The notes: generated by a model not told the origin, from the letters alone. Positions 1 to 11,770 are shown, numbered from the stretch's first letter. The stretch is 64,000 nucleotides of DNA from Uloborus plumipes (GCA_038373865.1 JAXGGA010001019.1:62001-126000), one strand, 5' to 3'. Numbers and translations are program-made.

Positions 1-244
1 TAAGAGATAATGTGAGATGATTTTTTTTTTTTGCTTTTCGTTGGATTTTTTTTTATTAAAAGTGTTGGTTTGTGTTAATATGTTTTTATTTTTAATTTAT
101 TTCCCTCCCTTATTAGATCCAGGAAAATAAAATAATATCCGAATTAGCAGAAATGCTGCCATGGTGCATTTTAAAATTAAGTGGACACCCCTTTTTAAAA
201 TAAAACCCTTCAAATGTAGAAGGTTCTAGTCATGATTTTCCAGG

Positions 245-772
245 TTGAACAGTATAGTGGCTGATTGTAAAAAGGTTCTGTTTCCACCTCTTTACATTAA
301 ATTAATATTGACGAAGCAATTTATCAAGTATTTTCCAAAAGATGAAGACTGTTTCAAATATGTTTGTTCGAAGTTTCTAAAATTGTCTGAAACTGAATTG
401 AAAGAAAGACTATTCAGAGGATTAGACATACGTAAACTTTTATCTGACCCTATGTTTTTGAATCAATGAATGAAACTGAAAAAGAAGCCTGGAACTCATT
501 CAAGGATGTGGTACAAAAGTTGTTAGGAATTAACAAAGACTCTGGTTATAAAAACATTGTTAAGAGTATGTTATCTGCATTCAAAGCTCAGTACTGCAAA
601 CACGAGTTTAAAAGTCCTTTTTCATGTTCACATGTAGACTATTTTAACAAAAACTTTGGTGGCTTTAATGAGGCTAAGGGTGAGGTGGCTTTAATGAGGC
701 TTCATCAAGATGTGAAAGACATAGTGAGACATTAGCAAGGTAGATGAGAAGTAAATATGATGTCAGACTACT
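245..772 (+). pseudogene. Decayed multicopy gene fragment, 5' part
   Basis: Two overlapping frames read as one protein broken by a frameshift near 466. The first (245-469) contains FPPLYIKL and ends in DIRKLLSDPMF. The second (466-735) contains EKEAWNSFKDVVQKLLG and HVDYFNKNFGG, and ends in LHQDVKDIV. Reading on past stops at 733 and 745 gives QGR, EVNMMSDY. From memory, this order of motifs matches a large family of uncharacterised, multicopy proteins in arthropod and cnidarian genomes; I do not know a function. The first frame has no ATG start (position 245 is TTG) and a stop lies just upstream, so it is a 5'-truncated relic. The similarity stops abruptly at about 772 because a 2-kb element is inserted there, and it resumes at 2820. 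Certain: frameshift and stops. Recalled: the family. Confidence 0.6.
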
Positions 773-837
773 CCCCAGCAGCACCAGAACGTTCAAATTT
801 GGTGCAAAAATGGTGTTATTGGTCAAATAACGGTGCT

Positions 838-1313
838 AAGTGTCCCTTGAACGTTATATTCGACGTGCAAAAACAGTAATATTATCACGGTGTCATTTCA
901 GTGCTTAAAGAACGTGATATTTGACGTGCAAAAACAGTAATATTTTCACGGTGTCATTTCAGTGCTTAAGGAACGTGATATTTGACGTGCAAAAACAGTA
1001 ATATTATCACGGTGTCATTTCAGTGCTTAAGGAACGTGATATTTGACGTGCAAAAACAGTAATATTATCACGGTGTCATTTCAGTGCTTAAGGAACGTGA
1101 TATTTGACGTGCAAAAACAGTAATATTATCACGGTGTCATTTCAGTGCTTAAGGAACGTGATATTTGACGTGCAAAAACAGTAATATTATCACGGTGTCA
1201 TTTCAGTGCTTAAGGAACGTGATATTTGACGTGCAAAAACAGTAATATTATCACGGTGTCATTTCAGTGCTTAAGGAACGTGATATTTGACGTGCAAAAA
1301 CAGTAATATTATC
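838..1313. repeat. 61-bp minisatellite array
   Basis: About eight tandem copies of a 61-bp unit containing AACGTGATATTTGACGTG and ATCACGGTGTCATTTCAG. Successive units start at 970, 1031, 1092 and so on, exactly 61 bp apart. The leftmost copies are more diverged than the inner ones, which are nearly identical. The array is cut at 1313 by an inserted element and its tail resumes at 2050-2085. Confidence 0.92.
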
Positions 1314-2049
1314 CAGGGCGTCGGAGTCGAAGAGTCGGAGTCGGACTGATTTTGGACTAAAGGAGTCGGAGCCGGAGTCGCTGAAAAACATGTCGACTCC
1401 GACTCCGACTCCAACCACTTCCGATTTCGATGAAATTTTATGGTGGTGAAAACGTGTCTTTGAAACTAACAGATACAAATTTTCAGCGTCCAATATCCAA
1501 ATCCTAAGCATCTAGGATCATTAAAAAGGGCTTCAAAATGGCGGGTCTGCTTTGTGAAACGAATTGCTATGTATGGGCTTATGCAAGATAATAAAAAATA
1601 TTTGCAGCAAAAATGCATTGTGTTAAAATAAAATCTGGCCATTTAACAAGAAAAGGATTAGTTTTGTACGGAGTCAAATGACAAGAGCGGCACTTGTCAT
1701 TTGCTCTGGAGAAAATGAACATTTTGGGAGGTCACAGTGATCTCCGAGAATTGAGGTAAATGTGGTGAAATTACCTGCGAGAATTCATGACCAAATTGAA
1801 CTTTTTGAGAGGTCACAACGACCTCCCATGACCTCCAACTGGATACCCCAGCTTGCTCTCCCCCCTAAAGTGAGGCCTGGCTACGACCATGAATAAAAAC
1901 GAAACTTTTAAAAATGGACTTAATATTTCAACCTTTGTTTAGGGTTTTTCCCTCTTCACATTTGGGAAAAAAAATAAATAATTTAAAAAAAAGCAGGAGT
2001 CGGGAGTCGGAGTCGGAGTCGACCATTTTTGCTCCGACTCTGCAGCCTG
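1314..2049. mobile_element. Non-autonomous hAT-like element
   Basis: A 736-bp insertion flanked by a perfect 8-bp duplication ATATATTATC-core: ATATTATC at 1306-1313 and again at 2050-2057. Removing one copy restores the uninterrupted 61-bp satellite unit. Ends are CAGGGCGTCGGAGTCG and, reversed, CAGGCTGCAGAGTCGG, followed by subterminal GAGTCGGAGTCGG repeats in opposite orientation. An 8-bp duplication and CAGG termini are hallmarks of hAT elements. No transposase remains inside; long open stretches on the minus strand only translate the GTCGGA repeats. Confidence 0.85.
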
Positions 2050-2085
2050 ATATTATCACGGTGTCATTTCAGTGCTTAAGGAGGT
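2050..2085. repeat. Tail of the 61-bp minisatellite
   Basis: Resumption of the interrupted satellite unit (ATCACGGTGTCATTTCAG, then GTGCTTAAGGAG) directly after the hAT-like element. It degenerates after about 36 bp. Confidence 0.85.
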
Positions 2086-2342
2086 GCTTAATTTCTCAGA
2101 ATTGAGGTCGTGAATTGCTGCTTTTTAGAAAGGGAAGAGGAATCATATCTGCAGAAACTTTAAGTTTTATCCTTAACAACTCTTTCTCCCAAGATCCTAA
2201 TCAGATTTGCATGCATTTCAGTAAAAAAGCATTACATTCATACTAATAAAATTATATGATTTACGCCCTTAGTCTTTCATAGATGGCGCCTCCTGCAAAA
2301 AAAATTTCCATTTAAAGTATTATTTTTCTCTCTCGTTGAGAT

Positions 2343-2416
2343 CGAGTAGCGTATAGTGGTTAGCGACTCCTGCTGTAGTCGCAAGGGACCCGCGTTCGAA
2401 TCCCGCGGAGTGAATA
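2343..2416 (+). other. tRNA-like sequence (SINE head or tRNA pseudogene)
   Basis: Contains an A-box-like TAGCGTATAGTGGTTAG and, about 35 bases later, a B-box-like GCGTTCGAATCCCGC, the internal RNA polymerase III promoter layout of tRNA-derived sequences. A D-arm-like pair GAGT/ACTC can be drawn, but the anticodon stem has a bulge, the T-loop would be nine bases and the acceptor stem does not pair. It is therefore not a convincing functional tRNA. An AT-rich tail follows, as in a short SINE. Confidence 0.45.
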
Positions 2417-2819
2417 TATTAAATTCAAAGTAATTAAATAATAAATAGTTAAATTAAATACATAAAGTAATTAAATAATTAAAAGCAAGATGGCGACGAT
2501 CATGGATGAAAAATGGTGGATCAAAAATGACGTCACGGTTAAAACACGTCGCGGCCACCGGATAGTGGGGTATACGCAGTATACTTTTTCAGCTGGGGAG
2601 CACTGAAAACAAACGTATTTCCAGAACCTAAATATAACCTATCATTCCACGTTCAAAACTGGGACAAAAAAAGGTGGTCAACACCAGATTTCGACGTGTC
2701 ATATTACCATCGATCGATGAGACACATAGACGTTGACAACACGTGCTGCGAGAACGTGTTTTGAACGTGCCGGCTGGTGCGCTCTGTACGTGTTTTGAAC
2801 GCCTTTGTGCTGCTTGGGC

Positions 2820-2880
2820 TGTTGGATGCTCAAGTTATAAACATAAGAGCTCGAACCAGCGAAAGAACATTAGGAGGTGC
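2820..2880 (+). pseudogene. Decayed multicopy gene fragment, 3' part
   Basis: Immediately after the inserted element the frame reads CWMLK, the residues expected to follow MMSDY in the interrupted pseudogene (245-772). It then meets stops within a few codons. It is too short to identify alone. The match of the two halves across the insertion is what supports it. Confidence 0.5.
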
Positions 2881-5003
2881 ATAAGTGAAAAGATAAAATG
2901 GTTTTAACATGAAATGGAGTAAACACTAAACGTGATCCACTTTCTAAAATGTGTTTTAATAAGTAAAAAAAAATGGTACAGCTTTTTTTCCAATAAATAC
3001 ATGATTTTCTTTTTAACTGTCATTTTTTGATTTTAACAATTAAACCCTCGCGTGTTGCAAAAAAATTGTACGTGATAGAAAAAAATGAAGCTCATATTCG
3101 GGTTCAGCACAACAAAAAACATAAAAATCAGTTAAAACATTCCATGCATCTGTTCAATTTTTTTCCAGACATGTATAATTTAAGGTTATTTTTTTTTGGA
3201 AAATATATACGTTTCAATAAGTCACTGTAACTTTCATTGCCATGTTCTCTAAACTGCCTCACTAATACTTTTATAGTTTTATCGCATTTATTTTCATAAA
3301 TGAAAAGTTGGAAATTAATCAAATAATAAATGCAATAATAATTATAAGAAAATAAACATTTTTAGAAGTAATTTACTTAGCTCAAACTTCTTACTGAGGA
3401 GCCTTAGTACATTTTAAAAATGAGATGCAATGTGATTTTTATACTTAAAAGTCACGCAATTTCAACCAGAGAAAGAAGGTTTTAAAATATTACACGAATC
3501 TCCTTTTTTATATTAAAATATAGCAAGATTTTTAGTACATACCATATTGCAACGAATATTACAAAACGCGAAAATAGTTCGCAGATTTCAATTCAGCGTT
3601 CCAAAATATGTTCTCAGCTGTAACCTGAGTACTAGTGGTTGATACAACTAGCTGTCTACAGTGTTGTTAATACATTTCCTAAAGTGAAAATCATGACTAT
3701 GTTAAATAACTGTGCTATTTTAGACCGTAGACAGATGAACTGGACTTAACCTTCTTTTATGTGTAATAAACTAAAAGCATGAAAAATTACAATATGTACT
3801 CAAACATGATCTAAAATTACCTAGAGTGACTGTTTTGCTGTTACTGTATTTCACATGTTTTTATTTAGTATTTAGATATATTTCACGGTTATGTCATAAC
3901 TGTGATCATTAAGTTTTCTAATACAAGTATTTCAACCGAAGTATTTAAAATGAAACAATCTCGTTATTTGAAATGTTTGATTCCAATAACTGTCTCGATT
4001 TGCATTACCAATTAATTGTAAACTCAAGTAAAACACAGTTCTACCTTCTGATTTTTATGTGTCATTAAGTGAAGTCTTTTACAGCTACAAACTTCCGGTT
4101 GAAAACGTTTGCTTTTTGTTTTTTTTTTTCTCTTTTTTTTGTCACAATTCTAAGAAAAAGACGTGCAAAGATAATTACTGAAAGAACAATTTTTCGCTAC
4201 GGTAGATAGTATCGAAGTGAAATCACAAAGAAACGAAAAAAAATGGAATTCACGTTGAATTTCATTAATCGAAATGAGGGGAAAAAGAGGAACAAATAAG
4301 ATATCAAAAAAGGAGGAGAAAATCTATGAATCTAGTCGATAGTATTCTGTATTTCAAATTCATTCTTTCCACGGCGTCATTTCTTTTTCATGTTAATGTT
4401 TTTTTCTGCATTATTTTCTCAATTTCTGCAATTGGACAGCTAAAGAAATCGACGTTTAGTACAATTACTGGGAATTTAAGAGAAAGTAATTTATTTTAGA
4501 AACGCATTATTAATTAACTGGAAAATAACCAGCACATTCTTATTATTCAAAGTAACATGCTCTGTTTCCTATGTTTGCCATTAATATTGGAGTTAATGAC
4601 TGTGCTAAGTTGAATAAATTAAGAAAATTATTTAAGGCGGAGCTATAAATGAGATCTTAAATAATGGGTTTTAGAATAGCTTATATCGTAGCAAATTGCA
4701 TTTAAATGTTTATCTTCTGAATTCCATTCATTTTTAATAAAGATATTTCTGACTGGTATTTAAAGTATTTTTTTTTTTTTCAAATACACGCCTAGACCTT
4801 GGTGGGGACAGCTTGACAGTGATGACGAAAAGACGCCATATCTAGCCAAATTTGGCAAAACACTTTCCGATGTTTGAAAATGTTGAGCCGAAATATTACT
4901 AACTAGGTGATGTGTCTTGAATTTTTCCTTCAGGCCAAAGACTTCATAAAGGTATACCGTCATTACTATTTAAGGCTCTGTACTTTATTGAAATAAATAT
5001 ATA
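2881..5003. other. AT-rich stretch, no gene seen
   Basis: Strongly AT-rich with T and A runs. The few open frames (up to 67 codons) are low in complexity and show no domain. No terminal repeats or tRNA-like boxes were seen. Confidence 0.6.
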
Positions 5004-5280
5004 GGGTCTGGCATAATGAAACACAGGAAAAAAAGAGACAGAACTTTAAAACAAAACGAGCATTTTATTGAAACAAATATTGAAAACTAAGAAACAGACA
5101 TGTCTTTTACCATACCATACAAGTCAACACTTTTTGAATATGACACCATAAAGATAGTCACCATCACGATCATTGCATTCCTCCAGTCATCAAAGCAAAG
5201 CTTTCATCGCTTGATCTGCACGTTGATTGAGATGTCCTACACACCTCTACCCATCCTTCCTTTGATTTCAACCACGGTAT
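5004..5280 (-). mobile_element. Truncated DNA-transposon end (mariner-like, tentative)
   Basis: Starts beside a TA with GGGTCTGGCATAATGAAACA, which looks like a terminal repeat. Read on the minus strand towards this end, a degraded peptide (RADQAMKALL, a stop, then LEECNDRDGDYLYGVIF) is followed by an AT-rich trailer. That resembles the C-terminal tail plus 3' end of mariner-type transposases. No opposite end was found, so this is a solo fragment. Confidence 0.35.
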
Positions 5281-7526
5281 GAGGACGCAAAAAAAATTTA
5301 AATGACCCGCAAAATAGTATTATTCTTCTAGAGAACTGTAACCATACTCCTGAGGACAGCTATTATCCCGGATATCTGTTTAACTATTTAAAAAAAGCAG
5401 CAAAATGGAGCTTTTCAAATTAGAATTCTCGAAAGAAAAAAATGTGCGATCCAAACTCTTTGTGATGTCAATAATTCCTTCATTTTTCAGGGGTTTTCTG
5501 AACACATTATTTCTTAAAATTGGGCTCAAAAAATACTATTTTTGGTTACGTTTATAAGACATAACTTTTTTAAAAGTACCCTTTAAAGTATGGCATATAA
5601 ATATTTGCCCCCCCCCCCCCCCAACGATATGAATCTAACGTTTGGAAGCAATTTATTGTGTTAAGTTTAAATTAAATAGTAGCAAAACCAAAACAAATAT
5701 AATTTAAGGTTTGGCAACGTTTTAACGCCATATTAAGGCACGTGTTTTGGGGTAAGTGTTGAAAAACATATATTTTAGCTTCGACCTCACGCGCATGAAA
5801 AACTTTTGTAACAGGTACGTTATAATTAAACGAAGCAGCCAACAATTTTAGAATTATTTGAAATAAATTCATATAAACAGTTTGTCATCTTTAGTATATT
5901 GTATAGTTTGTAATTACTTCATAATTAAATGCACTTCCTTGAGCCTTATTTAAATTGTGATCTTGAAAATTGAATCGATTAAAAATGGTAGCAAAATAAT
6001 TGCCTCGTTGGTATAGTGGCTAGAATAGTATTTGAGAATAATATTCTAACCACTATAAGCGAAACTCAGAAACACAAAAAAAATATTTGCTTCGACCTCA
6101 AAGACATATTATATTTCAACAAAGTTTTTTAAAGCTAGGAACCATAATTGAAAAACAAAGAGTGGGTTATTTTATTACTATAGAACCCAAAGTCATAATG
6201 GAACGACTGAATTATTAAAAAAAAATAAATTCAAATATATATTGTTTTTGTAAAAGTAATGTAATTTTGTGAAAGATTTTAGTGGATTTAATTCGAAGTA
6301 ACTTCTACTATTTCAGTCGCACTTTGGAATAAATCGGAAGTTTACTTTTTTAAATCAAAAACTAAAGTGCCTTGTTTCCTCAAAATATGTTTCCCATGGA
6401 CGCATATCTCCGATGATATCTTTCAAAAACAATGTCGGTGGCTAGAAGGCGAGACATTTTCTGTAAAGAAAAGCCTAGCTGATTTGTTTTGGTCAGACTG
6501 CTTCAACTATAGAGTAAATCAGTTGTTTTGTGTCGAGAATGTCTCAGTATTTTTGCTAGCTGTTCCTTTTTTAAGCTCAGTAAATTTGTGAGTTCTTTTT
6601 TAGGAGGGGGGGGGGGAGGTTATGTACGATATTTATTCCGGATTCAAGACCGACTTTTCCATAATAAAATGAATTAACTACATCAGTGCTATACTATTAT
6701 ATCAGTTCAAATTGTTTTATTTAATTCTTTACTTAACTCTTTCTTATGGAATGAATTCATTGCTTTAAGTCAACTTTTTTTTTAAGTACGTAACATATTT
6801 TTAATTAAATTGTTCCGTCCAAAGATAGCCCAGCTCAAAAGAAGAAGAATTGTGATAAATGTATGGCAACGCTTGAAAAAAAAAACCATTTTCTCCTCAA
6901 AGCAAAATACAAAAAAATGCTAATAATATTAACGCTTTTCCAAAATACGAACTCATTTCAACAAATACTAATTGAAAATCTCAGTTAGAAAGTTTAAATC
7001 GTAGACCGGAAGGTGATGAAAACGCAATTTTTTGTTATAGGATAAAATGAAGAGCAAATATACCATTAACAAGGGGGGTCATTAATGGTTCTACTTTGTA
7101 TTGTTACATGTTCAATGTGATCACAAACCTAATTTCAAAAGGTTTTATAGGTATTAAAAAGTTATTTTAAATTAACTGTCAGTGTTTCGCTTCTGCATTT
7201 TGTGAAGTTTTCTTCGCAATTGATTTCAGTCTTCATGATATGTGAAGGGGCAAGTGCATAAAGGTGATATGTGACAATTTATGAAACTTATATTTTATCA
7301 TAGATGAAGGTTGATAAGTCCATCAGTATCATGTCCCCTTAGTCGTAGAAGTAGTTGGTAACTAAGAATATGACCCCGTTTTACCTGTTTCGAAAAATCC
7401 ATTAAAAAAACCCTACATTTCTTTTTTCTAGAAAATTTAAAAATTGTCACATTTCACCGTTATCCACTTGCCTCTTCATGTGCAAAACAGTATTTGAGAT
7501 CATATGCATATAAAATAAAGTAAAAA
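5281..7526. other. AT-rich stretch with one tRNA-like hairpin
   Basis: No supportable gene. Holds a run of 15 or so C at 5608-5622, a G run near 6604-6616, and the hairpin listed separately at 6012-6057. Short open frames here show no recognisable domain. Confidence 0.6.
6012..6057. repeat. Inverted repeat made of a tRNA A-box-like half
   Basis: TATAGTGGCTAGAATAGTAT at 6012-6031 is mirrored by 6038-6057 with 18 of 20 positions pairing, over a loop of six bases. The left arm and the bases before it (CCTCGTTGGTATAGTGG) look like the 5' half of a tRNA such as tRNA-Asp or tRNA-Glu, including the A box. No B box follows, so this is a remnant and not a gene. Confidence 0.5.
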
Positions 7527-7932
7527 CCCTAGCAGCAGCATCTCATCGGCCGATGATCGGCCATTCATCGAAACCCGATGAAATTCTCATGGGCCGATGA
7601 TCCAATATGTCTCATCGGCCGAGCAGAATCCGAGCAGCAAAGTCCGATGAGAATACGATGAGATTTGGAGCAATTTACGAGCAGAACAGTCCCGTGCCGA
7701 GGAATTTCATCGGGAAACTTGATCGGAAGGATATCGTTTTCCGATGGAATATAACTCATCTTATTTTCATCAGGAAAGTTGATCGGAAGGATATCGCTTT
7801 CCAATGAAAAGCAACTCATCGAAAACCGTGCTCGGATACTGATCGGAACGATGATATCGTGCGTTACAGGATCAGTTTACGAGGAGTTTGTTGATCGGCC
7901 GAGCAAAATCCGATGAGTTGATGCTACTTGGG
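7527..7932. mobile_element. Small element with ends like the one at 773-2819
   Basis: About 406 bp, more GC-rich than its surroundings. Its ends are CCCTAGCAGCAGCATC and GATGCTACTTGGG, closely resembling the ends of the 773-2819 element. It contains two tandem copies of a 60-bp unit (7703-7762 and 7763-7822, sharing TTGATCGGAAGGATATCG) and many scattered ATCGG/CCGAT motifs on both strands. Open frames of 66 and 84 codons on opposite strands follow the repeat and are not credible genes. Confidence 0.5.
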
Positions 7933-10900
7933 AAACTACCATGTACCATTTGAGAAAAATGTGATGCTTTTTCCTAACGTAATTTTAAAAATGATTTCAA
8001 CAAGTATTCGAAATTAAATTTTTTTTCATTTGATTTTTTAGCTTTGAAGATTGAGAAATATTTATGCAGTTTAAAAAATGTAAAAAAATATTATCAATAA
8101 AACATCATTATGAAAACTGTACACATTACTATAAATGATTAATTATGTGCCTCCTACAATTCAGTAGAATATTTTATTGAAAATACTGACAAGTACGACG
8201 TGTAAACTGGTTTAAATGTATTTCCTCAAAAAGCATTTCCAACATGAAAAAAATGTTAGTCATAAACTTATAATAAGACATTGAGGCCTTTAATGTTAGA
8301 GCTAATGATATATTTCACGTTTACCACCTTCGTTGAATTTATGCTGGAAAGTCAAAATTTCTCACATTTTAAGTTACAATTGAGAAATTCAAAGAAATAT
8401 TTATTGAGATCAAAGAAAAGTTCTCTACCTATATTTGCATGGATAATAATGATGAGTTCAGCTGAACCCTGTTATCACAACCACCCAAGAACGGTGTTAT
8501 TGAATACCGTTATCAGAAAGCGACGTCATTTTGCATTTTATTATCCGAATAAATTCTGGAGATTGCCAGAGATGACAAGCACTTCCCCTCAAGCCTGGGA
8601 AAGGCATGAAACAAAAATGCACCTTTCGCCCTGAATCAATCGATTTCACCGTTCCAGAAGAAGTGTATGTTTTATTTATTTATTTCAGGAACTACGATTG
8701 TTCTTGTTGGATGTCTCTATTCGCGTTTATGTTTATTTATTTGAATAATTAATTTTAGCGGGCATTTTGTATTACGTTACCTTTGGGCGGTTCCACTTTA
8801 AGATACGTAACATTTGATCCGCAAAACACACCCTTTAAATACTTCAAGTATGTTGGATTTTTTTAATGAGTGCAATAGGTACAAACAAAAACGTTAAAGT
8901 AGGCATAGTGCTTTTGAGGACGTTAGCCCCATTAGTAAGCTCCTACCTGAGGAATAGAGAACAGTTGCAAGAATGTTGCTTAAATACTTGCGAGACGGCT
9001 CTAAAATCAATCAGATTTGAATATTTGCTGATCACTGATTAGGCGTAGAGATATTAGATAATGTACATTTAAGTTCATTTAGTGGGATTTGAGAAAGGTG
9101 AGGAACTGCAAAATAATAGTTACAGACATTAATACTTTTGCACATATAAAACTTCCAAAAACTTATGCTTCCAACAGTGGGAGGTTTGCAAATACTCTAA
9201 ACTTAAAACAATTTAAATGTGTTACATGTGTTCGAATAATGTTTTGCTATTGACAAGTTCAAAATTGCATGTTTTTCACAAAATTTTCCTTTCATTTTTT
9301 CAACTTAAGTAATAAAAAAGCTACATGAAAAATATTGTTCAACTTCTGTAAATGAAGTACACTGAAAGATAGTCGTTATATAAAAATAAAACGTTTTCTT
9401 TACTCTTTCGAACAAAATTTCATTCCCTGAATAAAGGGGTATTTGGAACAAAACCGGAAGTTTAAAAATAAATAAATAAATAAAAATAAATATAAAACCT
9501 CTGCATAACAAATCTGATGGTGAATTTACTCCATCTATTGATCAAAACAAGTTAATAAACAGAATTTTCCATTGGATAAAACTATATCTAAATTAGTCTC
9601 GAATATACTTAATCACATACGCCGCAAAATACATATATGTAAAAAAATCTCTTATGCTCGCTCAAATAGAAAAATCGTAAATGCTTCAGTATATTTGCAT
9701 TAAATGTAATTCATTTTAAAGAAACTACATGCTTATACATCATACATGAAACTATATTTAATCCTAATATGACTATTAAAATTTCATATTTAACATGAAT
9801 ATCAATTCAAAAGGCGACTAAATAGAATACCATGTAGAACATCCAGGCCAACACTCGTCTTAAAATATCCATTAATTAAATTGTCTTAGTTTCAAAAATA
9901 AGTACAGACATATAATTGTTCAGAGATCCTACCATTCCTATGCTAATCTCTTTTGCCACCTGTTTTCAAAAGAATGTTCTAAAATTCGCAGTTCCCCCGA
10001 AACTCTGAGGCCCATTCTGGATCACGATATTCACCTCTTTCCAATAGTAAAAGCCTCTCACCCCATCACTAATTATCGGTAGTCTGGCTCATTTGCATTA
10101 GAACATTGGAAAGTGTAATTGTATAACGACTAAACACGACGCTTGTTTAGGTATTTCATTAGCCAGTGCACGCAAACACATAATTAACCGCTTGATAGAG
10201 GAAAATTGATCGAAGACGAGAAAACGGGTTTTCGCCTATTTGCTGCATTTCATTATTTGAGAAGCGAGGCACGCAATCCCAAATGCCCTTGCAGGAGAGC
10301 TTATCGTTTTCGTCTTTCTTCCAAAACTTTCATCTATTGGGTACTCGCCGGATAAGTTGGCACAGAATACTTTAACAGATAAAACTGTAAAAAAAAATCT
10401 TGTAAAACTAAAGGTCCCTATTAACTAATCAAGTTTCCTCGGCAAGAATCTCTGAGTGCAGTCAATTATTTTGCCAGCGTTGGATATTTTTCCGGAAATT
10501 GTATGAGTAATTTTCAGCATCTGGTGGAAATATTTTTCATTATTTTCTTATTTCTTATTGGTTTGCTCGCAACTTCTTTAATAGCTTTTAACATGTCATA
10601 TATCATAAAATGAGGAACGGATTTGTGAGGAACTATATCAGAAGCTTCTTCGTTTTTGCAAAAACAAACACTGTTTGAATTCTAATGCTGAGAATTATAT
10701 TATTTTTGTCATGAAAAAGTATAAATAATAGATAAGAATTTTCCTAACTCCTTCATTTTTGTTTTTTTTTAAATTTTGCAGCACACTTTGACTGAATTAT
10801 GTAAAACATTTTTTGTTCCATTTAAATTATACATGTGATACTACAATATACCAGAGAAAAAAACTCTAAACCATTTATATCGCAATTAGGTAATTTAAAG

Positions 10901-11234
10901 TAAAATTTTAAATAACGTGGCCTATACGTTTTTAGGTAAAAAAAAAAGTTTTAATCCCATTTTTCCAACAGCGTATGATCAGTCTTTTACTTATCATAAA
11001 ACAACTGATAGGAATTCGTTATTAACCTTTGTCCAGGTGAAATCATAGCATATCTCTCTGAAATTATATTCTTAGCAGAAATCAGGAGAACGCATGTAAC
11101 ATTAAAAAACTGAGGTTCATGTAAGTAATGAGCTGTTTCTGAAAGAAATAATAATGTCGTAGACTATTTTCAAAATCTAAAGATTAAAAAATTAATAGTC
11201 ATCAAATATAAATAAATAAATAAATATAATTCTG
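7933..11234. other. Noncoding stretch
   Basis: Mostly AT-rich, with an (AAAT)n-like stretch near 9467-9495 and another near 11208-11226. An open frame of 117 codons at 8281-8634 shows no recognisable domain. From about 9990 to 10330 the sequence is compositionally richer, with ATTTGCAT and ATAATTA motifs; see findings. Confidence 0.5.
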
Positions 11235-11770
11235 TTTGTAAAAAATGCTACACCATGAAGAAATCACCCGAACGAAATGAATTTTGCAGCAAAAATCAGG
11301 TATAGAATGTTCTGCAAAGAAATTAAGTTTCAGGGCAACCATTAATGCGTAGGGTGGGCAGCGCACTCTGAACTGATGTTGAGCATAAGTAGGCTGTAGT
11401 GGGAAGTTGAACATATCGCACGGTTTTTGAATGCATGATTGGAAAACATAATTCAGCATTAATTAGGTGCGTAAGCAAAGGACGTCATTTGAAGCTGCAG
11501 GAAGCGGATTGCGAATCAGACTTCAACCAACCAAATTCCATACGTGTTCAATAGGCTAAATATCCAGTGAAAAATCAGGCTAAGGTTAAAGTTGCATGTG
11601 TTAGTTTAAAAATAAACCTCAAACATTCCTTGCAATATTTGAGCTTCCCTTAAGCTGTTGAAAGACGGCTCCAGGGATGTCTTGAACTAAGGGAACGACT
11701 TCGGTCTCTATCACTTCACGGACATACCCGTTGCTACTTACCAGGAAAGTACTCGACTTAAGTAATAATG
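11235..11770 (-). pseudogene. Tc1-like transposase remnant (C-terminal half)
   Basis: On the minus strand, downward from about 11735, the frame reads YVREVIETEVVPLVQDIPG and AVFQQ, matching the Tc1 transposase segment that leads into the second catalytic Asp. Here the usual DN is replaced (QQLKGSS). Further on, SLDI, a stop, then PIEHVWNLVG matches the SPDLSPIEHVWD block that carries the third catalytic residue (the Glu is present). Stops interrupt at several points. The N-terminal half is missing and one end near 11240 (minus strand TTCATGGTGTAGCA) looks like a Tc1 3' end. It is dead. Confidence 0.75.

Larger units (their letters stand above)
773..2819. mobile_element. Satellite-bearing element, Helentron-like (tentative)
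   Basis: This block separates two parts of the pseudogene that join in frame when it is removed (DY at 766-771, then CWMLK from 2820). Its ends are imperfectly inverted: CCCCAGCAGCAC at the left and GTGCTGCTTGGGC at the right. No target duplication beyond a possible single T is visible. Inside are a short left end, a 61-bp tandem array, a nested hAT-type element, a tRNA-like stretch and a right end with repeated GTTTTGAACG motifs. It has no transposase, so it is non-autonomous. Lack of a target duplication plus internal minisatellite repeats fits Helentron-type rolling-circle elements, but that class assignment is inference. Confidence 0.55.

Noticed and set aside
838..1313. Regular 61-bp repeats considered as a CRISPR-like array
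   Set aside because: The units are full tandem copies with no unique spacers, in a eukaryotic transposon setting.
1251..1511. 86-codon minus-strand ORF with GVGVGVD and SDSGSDS
   Set aside because: It crosses the hAT-like element boundary and its Ser/Asp and Gly/Val runs come from GTCGGA repeats.
2343..2416. Functional tRNA gene
   Set aside because: A and B boxes are visible but the anticodon, T and acceptor stems do not form a proper cloverleaf.
8281..8634. 117-codon plus-strand ORF
   Set aside because: No ATG-start context, domain or codon signal that I can recognise; isolated in noncoding sequence.
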